42,917 nucleotides of DNA. Source: JAAYZH01 sp964479695 (GTDB lineage Bacteria; Bacillota; Clostridia; Saccharofermentanales; Fastidiosipilaceae). The stretch is taken from positions 1 through 42,917 of the forward strand of contig CAYZSO010000022.1 in NCBI GenBank assembly GCA_964479695.1. Direction: 5' to 3'. Below the pieces are notes generated by a model, which was not told where the DNA came from, made no database searches, and worked only from the letters and a program-made list of their open reading frames with translations. Made by a program: the position numbers and the translations under genes. Of this stretch, positions 26,305 through 34,270 are shown piece by piece; positions within the stretch are counted from its first letter, which is position 1; every line of letters begins with the position of its first letter.

Positions 26305-27912
26305 CTACTTCTCTTGCTTCTCATGCATCTCTTGCTTGTCTTGCTTGTCTTGCATCTCTTGCTTGTCTTGCTTCTCATGATAAGACTTCTCCGTGTTGAC
26401 TTCCCAGACAGCGTGCGGATCTAATTTACCGGTCATGACATCAACCGCTCGCAGTGCGGCCAGCATCGAGTGATCCATATTGTTGTAGCGATGCAGGCCG
26501 TTCCTTCCAATACAAATCAGATTCTTGCGCGTCAGGAGCCAGTCTTTGATTTCATCAAAATGTTCGTAAGAATCGAAGTAAGCCGGATAGGCCTTCTTCA
26601 CTTTGATCCGGCAGGCATCACGTACTGCCGAGCGTTCGATCACATTGATCTTTACAAGCTCATTGATCGTCAGCTCAATGAAGTCTTCATCGGACATATT
26701 CCAATATTGATCGCCTTCTGTGCAGAAATATTCCAGACCAATCCAGATCGAATTCTCCGGATCCACCGGCATATAAGGGGACCAGTTATTAAAAATCTGC
26801 AGCCGTCCAAGCAACACATCGCCCTCCTGGATATAGATCCAGTTGTCCGGTACGCCGCCGTGTAACGTTTTCGTCTGTGTTTTATTCTCCAGCAGAAGTT
26901 TATCCGCCAGCACGCCAACCGTCATGAAGTCACGGTAAGGGAGGCTGTGCGCCAGTTCGCGAACTCTGGCAGGCACTTCGCCTTGCATAAAGTCAACCAA
27001 GTCCTTGATCGGCATGGAAGAGAGGTAGAAATCCCCGGTCCACTGGGTTTCTTCACCAGTCTCCTGGTTCGTGGTCGTCAAGCCACTGATCCCTTCTTCA
27101 GTTAAGGCCAAAGCCGTCACCTTCTCCTTCATATGGATTTCTCCACCCATACGTAGGATCTCTTCCGCCATCGTCTCATAGAGCTGGCCCGGTCCCTTCT
27201 TGGGATACCAAAATTGCTCAATCAATGAGGTTTCCTGTACTTTATCCTTGCTGCGGAAAGGTTTCGCAATCGCATTCAAAACCGTCTTCACCAGCGACAG
27301 CCCCTTCACTCGTTGAGAACCCCAATCCGCCGAGATCTGCGATGGGTGACGCCCCCAAACTTTCTCCGTATAGTTCTCAAAGAACATGCTGTAGAGTGGG
27401 CGTCCGAAGCGATTAATATAAAAATTCTCCAAAGAATCTTCCGGCAGCTTGTGAATCGACGAGCCCAAATAGCCAAAGCCCGCCTTCATCGTCGACTTGA
27501 AACCCAAATTCTTAAACGTCTCCGGCTTCATACTGATCGGATAATCAAAGAACTTCCGTCGATACAGAATCCGAGAAACACGATCCCTCACCAGCATCAC
27601 CCGATCCTCAGTCTCAGGATCAGGCCCCCCCGGTGCCAAAGGCTTGTCCCAGCCCATTTTCCGATCATCTAATGCAGGCTTCCCTTGGAGTGGCATGAGC
27701 TCCGTCCAGATCTCGTTGACCTCGTCGCTCTTCGTAAAGAAACGGTGCCCCCCGAGATCCATGCGATTGCCCTTGTAATTCGCAGTTCGGGAAATACCAC
27801 CGATATAAGGAGATTCTTCAAGTATGATTGGGTGAATGTCCGTTGTCTTGAGAAGTTTCCAAGCCGCAGTGAGTCCGGCAGGACCCGCACCGATAATGAT
27901 TGCACGTTGCAT
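26305..27912 (-). CDS. FAD-dependent oxidoreductase (NAD(P)-binding Rossmann type)
   Basis: The N-terminus IIIGAGPAGLTAAWKLL followed by ILEESPYIGGISRT is the dinucleotide-binding fold and second motif of the protoporphyrinogen oxidase / amine oxidase / UDP-galactopyranose mutase-like group. DLGGHRFFTKSDEV and NYTEKVWGRHPSQISADWGS further support this group, members of which are often encoded with glycosyltransferases. The C-terminal about 30 residues are a KQDKQEMQDKQ repeat, rich in Lys/Gln and absent from the family. It is encoded by a CTTGCTTGTCTTG microsatellite at 26305-26385 that ends at the stop codon. AAGGAAAAGG precedes the ATG. Substrate is unknown; co-transcription with the membrane protein downstream is likely. 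Confidence 0.78.
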   Translation of the reverse strand: MQRAIIIGAGPAGLTAAWKLLKTTDIHPIILEESPYIGGISRTANYKGNRMDLGGHRFFTKSDEVNEIWTELMPLQGKPALDDRKMGWDKPLAPGGPDPETEDRVMLVRDRVSRILYRRKFFDYPISMKPETFKNLGFKSTMKAGFGYLGSSIHKLPEDSLENFYINRFGRPLYSMFFENYTEKVWGRHPSQISADWGSQRVKGLSLVKTVLNAIAKPFRSKDKVQETSLIEQFWYPKKGPGQLYETMAEEILRMGGEIHMKEKVTALALTEEGISGLTTTNQETGEETQWTGDFYLSSMPIKDLVDFMQGEVPARVRELAHSLPYRDFMTVGVLADKLLLENKTQTKTLHGGVPDNWIYIQEGDVLLGRLQIFNNWSPYMPVDPENSIWIGLEYFCTEGDQYWNMSDEDFIELTINELVKINVIERSAVRDACRIKVKKAYPAYFDSYEHFDEIKDWLLTRKNLICIGRNGLHRYNNMDHSMLAALRAVDVMTGKLDPHAVWEVNTEKSYHEKQDKQEMQDKQDKQEMHEKQEK

Positions 27913-27989
27913 AGCCTTTTCCTTTACTCTTTTGTCGAATTTGTCGAATTACTTATATTTGAGTATAGCAGATAAGAATCGCTCAGGCA

Positions 27990-29315
27990 TCAGGAAAATC
28001 CTTTTTTAATTTGCTCTTCCCCGAACCGCTCCTGCAGCTCCTCGATAACTTCTTGTATTTTCGCTTCCCTGGCATCCGCTCCATCCGCTACATCCGCTCC
28101 ATTCGACACATCCGCCGCAGCTGCTGCCTCCGCCGGAGGAGGGTTGCTTGGTTCGACCTCAGCCACCGCTGGCTCAGACGCAGGCTTCGTCATTGATGGT
28201 TCGACTGCCGCCGCGGGCTCAGCCACAAGCTCCGCCGCAGGCTGCCCCAGGAGATCGAAAAGACTCATTTGCGAAGCTAGGCTTCGTTCCTCGAGCTGGT
28301 CAGCCGTGATGCCCAGTAAACGGATTTCATTCCCGGAAAAATGTTCTTGATAAATGGACCACGCGGTTTGGTAAATGTCCTCCGCCTCTGTGAGAGCAAG
28401 GGTCAAGCTGCGCTGGCGGCTCTTCGTCACAAAGTCCTTATCTCTCACCTGAATCCTGAGCGTCCTGCACCTCATATCGGCTTCGGCAAGTCTCTCGGCA
28501 ACCTCAGAGGCAAGCTCGCGAAACAGCGCTTGAATGTCAACGTCCGCCTGAATATCATGTGTGGTCGTCTGCATGGCGCCGATCGATTTCGCAGGGCCCT
28601 GCTCAGCTTCGGTCAGAACGGGAGAGTCGTCTTCCCCTCTGGCTGAGAGTACCAACTGATACCCATTTTTCCCCAGGATGCCGCCGATGACCGCAGGATC
28701 CATCGAGGCCAGGTCGCCAATGGTGCGAATGCCGATCATTTCCAGCTTCTGGGCGGTGGCCTTTCCAACGAAGAGGAGGTCACCGGCGGGTTTTGGCCAG
28801 AGGAGCTCGCGGTAATTCTCCCGGCTGATGACCGTAATCGCGTCCGGTTTCTTGTAGTCGCTCCCCATTTTCGCGAAGGTTTTGTTCCACGACACACCGA
28901 TCGACACAGTCAGTCCCAGCTCCTTGCGAATGCGGCTTCGAATTTCTTCAGCAATGGCCAAAGCCGCCTCCCTCCGCCCCGTCACATCGATCCAAGCCTC
29001 ATCCGGACCAAAAGACTGGACCCTGTCGCTATACTCGAGATAGATGGCTTTGGCCCGAAGAGAATACTCGTGATAGAGATCATGATGGGGTGGGAGAACA
29101 ACTAACTGAGGCGCTTTCTGCCGAGCCTGATAGAGAGTCTCCGCAGTCTTGATCCCATATTTCTTAGCGAGCTCATTCTTCGCGAGCACAATGCCATGGC
29201 GCTGCGATTCATCACCGCCGACAACAACCGGCTGATCCTTGAGATCGGGCCTGGTGAGGAGCTCAACCGACGCATAGAAGCTATTCATATCGATGTGCAG
29301 AATTTTCCTGTCCAT
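27990..29315 (-). CDS. dinB: DNA polymerase IV (Y family)
   Basis: This translesion polymerase shows the Y-family palm motifs: LHIDMNSFYASVE with the first catalytic Asp near residue 8, FGPDEAWIDVTG with the Asp-Glu pair near 103, SIGVSWNKTFAKMGSDYKKP, and a helix-hairpin-helix IGIRTIGDLASMD near 195. The little-finger domain follows, and QMSLFDL near residue 349 fits the beta-clamp binding consensus. About 60 residues of Ala/Glu/Pro-rich sequence separate it from a C-terminal QERFGEEQIKKG motif that normally follows closely, so this is an in-frame insertion. There is no ribosome binding site; a promoter ends six bases before the ATG, so the message may be leaderless. Confidence 0.93.
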   Translation of the reverse strand: MDRKILHIDMNSFYASVELLTRPDLKDQPVVVGGDESQRHGIVLAKNELAKKYGIKTAETLYQARQKAPQLVVLPPHHDLYHEYSLRAKAIYLEYSDRVQSFGPDEAWIDVTGRREAALAIAEEIRSRIRKELGLTVSIGVSWNKTFAKMGSDYKKPDAITVISRENYRELLWPKPAGDLLFVGKATAQKLEMIGIRTIGDLASMDPAVIGGILGKNGYQLVLSARGEDDSPVLTEAEQGPAKSIGAMQTTTHDIQADVDIQALFRELASEVAERLAEADMRCRTLRIQVRDKDFVTKSRQRSLTLALTEAEDIYQTAWSIYQEHFSGNEIRLLGITADQLEERSLASQMSLFDLLGQPAAELVAEPAAAVEPSMTKPASEPAVAEVEPSNPPPAEAAAAADVSNGADVADGADAREAKIQEVIEELQERFGEEQIKKGFS

Positions 29316-29349
29316 AAGAGTATTGTAAACGTGATTCGGGTGTGGTCAA
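29316..29349 (-). promoter_or_regulatory. Promoter of dinB, positioned for a leaderless transcript
   Basis: On the minus strand, TTGACC (29349-29344), a 16-base spacer, then TACAAT (29327-29322) and six bases (ACTCTT) lead directly into the ATG at 29315. Transcription would begin at or next to the start codon. No Shine-Dalgarno sequence is present. The GTGTGGTCAAC carrying the -35 hexamer recurs in a second copy about 30 bases further upstream. Confidence 0.6.
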
Positions 29350-29430
29350 CTGTATTAAGCAGGGGTCTGCTGTGGTCAACTTGTTAGCCAAACTGAAGCC
29401 CCGTAGCCCTGAAATCTGTGAATCTGCAAT

Positions 29431-29459
29431 TTGCTATTCGTTTTGGACAGGACTACAAT
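29431..29459 (+). promoter_or_regulatory. Putative promoter of the ATP synthase operon
   Basis: TTGCTA at 29431-29436 and TACAAT at 29454-29459 are 17 bases apart. Transcription from about 29466 would exclude the GTG at 29418 as start of atpB and favour ATG 29490, 29511 or 29517. Confidence 0.5.
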
Positions 29460-29489
29460 CAGGCAAGCAAAACAAAAGAATCGAGCACT

Positions 29490-30347
29490 ATGCTCAGATC
29501 TAGAAAGTGTATGCTAATGGATTGGTTGCAACGGTTTTTCACCGCCTTCGCCGATCGCTTCGTAGAGATGATCCGCATAGGCGGGCACGACATAGCAGAG
29601 AGCATTCTGGAGTTACTTGATTTCTCAGGCGTCTTCACCATTACCCTCGGCGGTTTTCAGATTCCGATTACAAAGGCAGTGATTAATCTGCTGATTACGG
29701 TTTTACTGATGCCTCTCATTGCTATCCTGCTGGCCAAAGGACGAGAAATGAGACCCGGTCGCTTGCAGGCCGGTGTTGAGTCGCTCATCGGAATGTTAGA
29801 GAATCTCTGCCGCTCATCCGGCTTAAACGAAGCGCAGACCCGAGAATATGCCCCCTTCGCAGGTGGTCTATTCATGTACATCCTGGTCTCAAACCTGCTG
29901 TCCGTCTTCTCTCTGGAGCCGGCAGCTGTGAATCCGGCCTTCCCGATCGCGATGGCGTTCTTCGACATCATCTGCATTATTATCTGGGGCATTCATTTCG
30001 TTGGGCTGAAGGGCTTCTTCAAGAGCCTGGTCTCCCCGATGGGTTTCATGCTTCCTTTTAACCTACTGGATTACATCATTAAGCCGATTTCCTTGGCTTT
30101 TCGATTGTTCGGCAACATTTTCGGAGCCAGCATCCTCATCGCCTTCCTGAAGGCGGTTGTCCCGCTCTTCCTGCCGCAGATCCTGGGACTGTGGTTTGAC
30201 ATCGGTGACGGAATCATTCAGGCGATCGTCTTCATGTACCTCAGCATCAACTATGTAGGGGAAATCGTCGAGAAGGGTGAAGCCCACGCAAATCCTGAGG
30301 ATAAGGCTGAGTTACAGAAAACACCCGCGGGGGAAACTCCTGCGTAA
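29490..30347 (+). CDS. atpB: F0F1 ATP synthase subunit a
   Basis: Subunit a forms the ion half-channels next to the c ring. Five to six hydrophobic segments are visible. The essential Arg lies in PISLAFRLFGNIFGASILIA, equivalent to E. coli Arg210, and the last helix follows in IIQAIVFMYLSINYVGEIVE. A short Glu/Ala/Pro-rich tail ends the protein. The start is uncertain: ATG 29490, 29511 and 29517 are all in frame, and none has a strong ribosome binding site (AGAAAG lies about nine bases before 29517). A longer frame from GTG 29418 would begin upstream of the likely transcription start. It is the first gene of the operon; no atpI or atpZ is seen before it. Confidence 0.93.
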   Translation: MLRSRKCMLMDWLQRFFTAFADRFVEMIRIGGHDIAESILELLDFSGVFTITLGGFQIPITKAVINLLITVLLMPLIAILLAKGREMRPGRLQAGVESLIGMLENLCRSSGLNEAQTREYAPFAGGLFMYILVSNLLSVFSLEPAAVNPAFPIAMAFFDIICIIIWGIHFVGLKGFFKSLVSPMGFMLPFNLLDYIIKPISLAFRLFGNIFGASILIAFLKAVVPLFLPQILGLWFDIGDGIIQAIVFMYLSINYVGEIVEKGEAHANPEDKAELQKTPAGETPA

Positions 30348-30484
30348 TCATAGGTTGAGGAACAGGGTGTCCCCCTGCTCAAGCACATTTGTAGAACCCA
30401 TGTTTTTACAGGCATTTTACAGGCAAGGGAAACCCTTGCTTACCCACATAGTAACCGAAAGAATTTCTATTGGAGGAAATATTC

Positions 30485-30712
30485 ATGGATAAAGGTTTAA
30501 TCGCAATCGGTGCAGGTCTGGCCATTGGTATCGCGGCAGCAGTTGCCGGTCTCGCCATCGGTCTCGCATCAGGTAAAGCATTTGATGCTATGGCCAAGCA
30601 GCCGGAGATCAGCGGCAAAGTACAGAGCTTGCTGCTTGTCGCTATCGTATTTATCGAAGCTACGGCTATTTACGCGCTCGTCGTCTCGCTCCTGCTGCTC
30701 TTCGTCTTCTAA
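30485..30712 (+). CDS. atpE: F0F1 ATP synthase subunit c
   Basis: This 75-residue double-helix hairpin forms the rotor ring. Helix 1 carries the glycine/alanine packing repeats (GAGLAIGIAAAVAGLAIGLA), the polar loop is AKQPE, and helix 2 has the ion-binding Glu in FIEATAIYALVV. Compared with sodium-type rings, the Gln of helix 1 is replaced by Ile in GLAIG, and the Ser after the Glu is Ala. Proton coupling is therefore more likely, although Thr and Tyr of the sodium pattern remain. A strong GGAGGAA lies eight bases upstream of ATG 30485. An unusually long 137-base gap after atpB contains the short direct repeat ACAGGCA. Confidence 0.94.
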   Translation: MDKGLIAIGAGLAIGIAAAVAGLAIGLASGKAFDAMAKQPEISGKVQSLLLVAIVFIEATAIYALVVSLLLLFVF

Positions 30713-30726
30713 GGAGGTAGGAACCA

Positions 30727-31269
30727 ATGCTCACGACCACTATTGCCCTTACATCGGTCAACCTCTTCTCTCCGGAGAACCTGGCCGGATATGCCGCGAC
30801 GGCAATCGTAGCCATCCTCGGCTTCCTGATTACTTGGTTCATCCTGAAGAAATTGCTCTTCAAACCGATGAAGAAAGTAGCGGATCAACGTGCCGAGGTC
30901 GTAGCCAACGGCCTGGATGAAGTCGATAAACTTAAGCAGGAAGCCGCCGATTACAAAGTAGAATTAGATACACGCGAGAAACAGATCGAGTTAGATTACA
31001 CAGAAAAAATGGCGGAAGCCTCGAAGAATGCCCAGGCACAGTACGATAAGATCGTAGGTTCCGCCAGAACGCAAGCGGATCAGATTGTGGCCAAAGCCGA
31101 GAAAACCGCTGAACTCATGAAACAAGACGAAGAACAGCTGGTTGCGGATAAGTCCGCGGCTTTATCCTTTGAACTCATCTCCGCTCTCATGAAAAATCAG
31201 GAGCAAAATGACACCAAGGAAGATGAACTGAAGTCCATGGTTTCCCGCATGCTGGAAAAGGAAGAGTGA
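30727..31269 (+). CDS. atpF: F0F1 ATP synthase subunit b
   Basis: Subunit b is the peripheral stalk. One N-terminal membrane helix (ATAIVAILGFLITWFILKKL, near residues 23-42) leads into a long charged coiled coil to the C-terminus. The length of 180 residues is only slightly above usual, and the C-terminal end (SFELISALMKNQEQ) carries nothing resembling the delta N-terminal six-helix bundle. A b-delta fusion of the mycobacterial type is therefore not seen. AAGGAGG precedes the ATG. Only six bases separate it from atpA, where a delta gene would normally intervene. Confidence 0.92.
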   Translation: MLTTTIALTSVNLFSPENLAGYAATAIVAILGFLITWFILKKLLFKPMKKVADQRAEVVANGLDEVDKLKQEAADYKVELDTREKQIELDYTEKMAEASKNAQAQYDKIVGSARTQADQIVAKAEKTAELMKQDEEQLVADKSAALSFELISALMKNQEQNDTKEDELKSMVSRMLEKEE

Positions 31270-31275
31270 TGAACC

Positions 31276-32967
31276 ATGGCCAGGATTCATTTAGTCAGTA
31301 ATGAACCATTAGCTGAGGAGAAAGTGAAGGAAATTCTAGCCTCCACCCCTCTCGTTGACGCAGGTTCTGAAGAGGCCACCTTCGAGGTAGATCCCTCCAT
31401 CTTAGGTGGTTACATCCTCTATGTCGACAATCGCAGAATCGATAACAGTCTCCGCACGAAGCTAGTGAAGGTCAAGACTCTTTTAGATCAAGGGGCCAAA
31501 GCCGCCGACATCGCTTCAGTCGAACCCGTGATTGATGAGATCGGCCGCGTTGTTCGCTGTTCGGATGGGATTGTCTTCTGCACGGGCTTGGAACGTGTCG
31601 TGAGTAACGAACGTCTCATTTTCGATAACGGCGAAGAAGGCATTGCCATGAACCTCGCCGGCACAGAGGTCGGTATCCTCTTAATCGGTGATGAGAGCAA
31701 AGTCCGCACCGGTGACATTTGCCGCCGCACCTTCCACACCATCCAAGTGCCGGCCGGCGACGCCCTCTTGGGTCGTGTGGTGGATCCTTTGGGCCACCCG
31801 ATCGACGGAGGCAAGACGTTTCCTCAGGACATTAAAACACGCCCTATTGAACATCCCGCCCCATCCGTCATTGACCGCCAAGCGGTGAAAGAGCCGATCT
31901 ACACGGGTCTTACCGTTGTCGACGCCCTGATCCCGATTGGCAAAGGCCAGCGCGAACTCATCATCGGCGACCGCCAAACCGGTAAAACAACCATTGTTTC
32001 CGACATGATCTTGAATCAGAAGGGCAAGAATGTCCTCTGCGTCTACGTAGCAATTGGTCAGAAGATGTCCACGATCACCGAACTTGTGAAAGAGTTCCAA
32101 CTTGGCGGAGCCATGGACTACACCACCGTCGTCGCCGCCTCCGCCTCGCAATCCGTCGGCGAAATCTACATGGCGCCTTATGCCGCTTGCGCGATCGCCG
32201 AAGAATGGATGGAGAACGGTCGCGATGTCCTGATTGTCTACGACGACTTGTCGAAGCACGCCCAGGCCTACCGAGCCCTCTCGCTCTTACTCCGTCGCCC
32301 ACCGGGGCGCGAGGCGTACCCCGGAGATGTTTTCTATATTCATTCCCGTTTGCTGGAACGAGCCGCTAAGCTCTCGGATGAGCGAGGTGGTGGTTCCATG
32401 ACAGCTATTCCGGTTATTGAAACACAAGGCGGCGACATTTCGGCCTACATTCCCACGAATGTCATTTCAATTACGGACGGACAAATTTACTTGGAAACTG
32501 ACCTCTTCTTCGCCGGCCAAAGACCGGCCGTCAACGTTGGTCTCTCGGTCTCCCGTGTCGGCGGTGACGCCCAAGCCTCAGTCATGCGCAAAACCGCAGG
32601 TCCCCTGCGTGTCAACTTGGCCCAGTATCGCGAACTGGAAGCCTTCTCCCAATTCGGCTCCGACCTGGATCCTGCCACTCGCGAAAGCCTCGAATTAGGT
32701 TCCCGTCTGAACGAGGTCCTGAAGCAAGGCAAGTCCGAACCTCGCCAAATGGCCGAGTCGGTGATCGCTCTCCAATTGGCTGTCCACAACGACTTGAAGA
32801 ATTTGCCGGTCGCTGATGTGGGCGAGAAAATCGACCTCTACCTAGAGGAAGTGAGAACCAATGAACCGGAGCTTCTGGCGGACATCGAAGCGGTAGATAA
32901 AGTCTCCGACGAACTCTACGCGAAGATCCTGGCGAGCTGGCAGTCGTGGAGCCGGGCTTTGGCCTAA
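31276..32967 (+). CDS. atpA: ATP synthase alpha subunit with N-terminal delta-like domain
   Basis: From about residue 84 (VIDEIGRVVRCSDGI) the protein is a normal alpha subunit, with Walker A GDRQTGKT near 228, YVAIGQK, DDLSKHAQAYR and SVSRVGG with the sensor Arg. Residues 1-72 are not the usual short N-terminal helix. They resemble the C-terminal domain of subunit delta, with LAEEKVKEIL near 12, the hallmark VDPSILGGYILYVDNRRID at 38-56 and a closing NSLRTKLVKVKTLL helix. In delta this end reads Val-Asp-x-x-Leu/Ile-Gly-Gly, then Gly-Asp/Asn, then Asp-Gly-Ser and a Leu-rich helix. No separate delta gene is in the operon. At 563 residues it is about 60 longer than standard alpha. The frame is continuous, with no sign of frameshift. 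Confidence 0.93.
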   Translation: MARIHLVSNEPLAEEKVKEILASTPLVDAGSEEATFEVDPSILGGYILYVDNRRIDNSLRTKLVKVKTLLDQGAKAADIASVEPVIDEIGRVVRCSDGIVFCTGLERVVSNERLIFDNGEEGIAMNLAGTEVGILLIGDESKVRTGDICRRTFHTIQVPAGDALLGRVVDPLGHPIDGGKTFPQDIKTRPIEHPAPSVIDRQAVKEPIYTGLTVVDALIPIGKGQRELIIGDRQTGKTTIVSDMILNQKGKNVLCVYVAIGQKMSTITELVKEFQLGGAMDYTTVVAASASQSVGEIYMAPYAACAIAEEWMENGRDVLIVYDDLSKHAQAYRALSLLLRRPPGREAYPGDVFYIHSRLLERAAKLSDERGGGSMTAIPVIETQGGDISAYIPTNVISITDGQIYLETDLFFAGQRPAVNVGLSVSRVGGDAQASVMRKTAGPLRVNLAQYRELEAFSQFGSDLDPATRESLELGSRLNEVLKQGKSEPRQMAESVIALQLAVHNDLKNLPVADVGEKIDLYLEEVRTNEPELLADIEAVDKVSDELYAKILASWQSWSRALA

Positions 32968-32974
32968 TAATGAT

Positions 32975-33233
32975 GCTGAATGGCACTTCACTGGCACAAA
33001 TGAAGATGCTCACTGGCACAAATGAAGATGCTCACTGGCACANNNNNNNNNNNNNNNNNNNNNNNNNNNNNNNNNNNNNNNNNNNNNNNNNNNNNNNNNN
33101 NNNNNNNNNNNNNNNNNNNNNNNNNNNNNNNNNNNNNNNNNNTCACTGGCACAAATGAAGATGCTCACTGGCACAAATGAAGATGCTCACTGGCACAGAT
33201 GAAGATGCTGAATGGCACTGATAAGGATGCTCT
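32975..33233 (+). repeat. 22-bp tandem array between atpA and atpG, containing an assembly gap
   Basis: The unit ACTGGCACAAATGAAGATGCTC repeats in tandem on both sides of the gap: two units and a partial before it, three after it. The flanking units are degenerate. The last unit runs into the atpG start (ATGGCACTAATGAA), and its GATAAGGATG variant provides the ribosome binding site AAGGA. The array therefore seems to be an amplified atpG initiation region. Copy number is unknown because of the gap. Confidence 0.9.
33043..33142. other. Assembly gap of 100 Ns
   Basis: Exactly 100 Ns, the usual placeholder for a gap of unknown size. Identical 22-base repeats on both sides explain the assembly break. 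Whether any gene is hidden cannot be judged. A delta gene here would be out of its normal order. Confidence 0.98.
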
Positions 33234-34262
33234 ATGGCACTAATGAACGAAATCAAAAAACGCATTCACTCGGTAGGTGAAATTCGCAAGATGACGAAGG
33301 CGATGGCCCTTATCTCGGCGATTGAAATGCGTGACTCGAGAGAGAGGGAATCGATTTCCCGCCCTTTCACCCGCCACGCCGCCCTAACGATTGCGGAGCT
33401 AATCAAACGTTCTCCCGACCTGGTGAATAAGTTTATCTCACAGCGGAAATTCACGCAGAAGGAACCTTACCCGGTCCATATTTATCTCTGCACCGGGGAC
33501 AAGGGCTTATCGGGAAATTTCAATGACAGCATCCTTACGCTTGCTGTTCAATTGATCGAGGATAAGAAGCATCAGTTGGAGGAGCAAGGCTACGAAGATG
33601 TGCGGTTTGAACTGCGCTTTACGGGTTTGGTTGGCCGCGAACGCATGAAGAAACTAGGTTACGTAGTCAATGATGACTTCTCCTTCTCCATCACAAATCC
33701 GACCTATTACCATTCGATGGATTTGTCGGATCAATTGTTGGACGATGCCTGGAGTGGCAAAGCTGCGGAAATCTACTTTGTCTACTGTCGTCTGGATACG
33801 GCGATCACAACCGAGCCTTCTTACACGAAGGTTCTGCCACCTGATCCGGAAGGCATGCTTTGGGTTGCACAAACCCGGCACGAAAGAGTCGACTTGCAAC
33901 GTGAGAAGTTTAACGAAGACTTCACCACGGCAACCGGTATCCGCGCGACAACGGCGGAAGAGGTTAACGAAGAGCAAGTCAAAAGGGATCAGGCGGATGC
34001 GACCTTGCCCTTTGCCTTTGAGGGCGATGAAGAGACCGTAATCAATTACCTCGTCAACACGTACCTGAATGCATTGACTTATGGCCTGCTGACCGAAAGT
34101 TACGCCAGCGAGCAACTCTCACGCATGACTTCCATGGAGGGAGCAACCAGTAATGCGGATGCTTTACTCTTGAAGCTCACCCGCGACCGCAACCGCTACC
34201 GCCAAATGCAGATCACTACAGAAATTACAGAAATTGTCAGTGGCGCTGATGCCATTACATGA
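33234..34262 (+). CDS. atpG: ATP synthase gamma subunit with an internal insertion
   Basis: Gamma is the central rotor shaft. The N-terminal helix NEIKKRIHSVGEIRKMTKAM and the C-terminal helix, with ASEQLSRMTSMEGATSNADAL (cut: SEQLSRMTSMEGATSNAD) and RQMQITTEITEIVSGA, are well conserved, as is CTGDKGLSGNFN near residue 85. The length of 342 exceeds the usual 285-290. The extra 40-50 residues lie at about 215-265 (KFNEDFTTATGIRATTAEEV onward), just before the C-terminal helix, in the globular domain rather than the coiled coil. The start ATG 33234 lies in the last unit of the 22-base tandem array; AAGGA lies six bases upstream. The stop overlaps the upstream in-frame ATG of the beta gene. Confidence 0.9.
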   Translation: MALMNEIKKRIHSVGEIRKMTKAMALISAIEMRDSRERESISRPFTRHAALTIAELIKRSPDLVNKFISQRKFTQKEPYPVHIYLCTGDKGLSGNFNDSILTLAVQLIEDKKHQLEEQGYEDVRFELRFTGLVGRERMKKLGYVVNDDFSFSITNPTYYHSMDLSDQLLDDAWSGKAAEIYFVYCRLDTAITTEPSYTKVLPPDPEGMLWVAQTRHERVDLQREKFNEDFTTATGIRATTAEEVNEEQVKRDQADATLPFAFEGDEETVINYLVNTYLNALTYGLLTESYASEQLSRMTSMEGATSNADALLLKLTRDRNRYRQMQITTEITEIVSGADAIT

Positions 34263-34270
34263 GGATCACT

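Noticed and set aside
30063..30287. Antisense open frames over the ATP synthase genes
   Set aside because: These are shadows of highly conserved coding sequence on the plus strand, as are the long frames opposite atpA and atpD.
30485..30712. Sodium-specific c ring
   Set aside because: The Glu, Thr and Tyr positions fit, but the helix-1 Gln and the Ser after the Glu are missing; coupling ion is left open with proton preferred.
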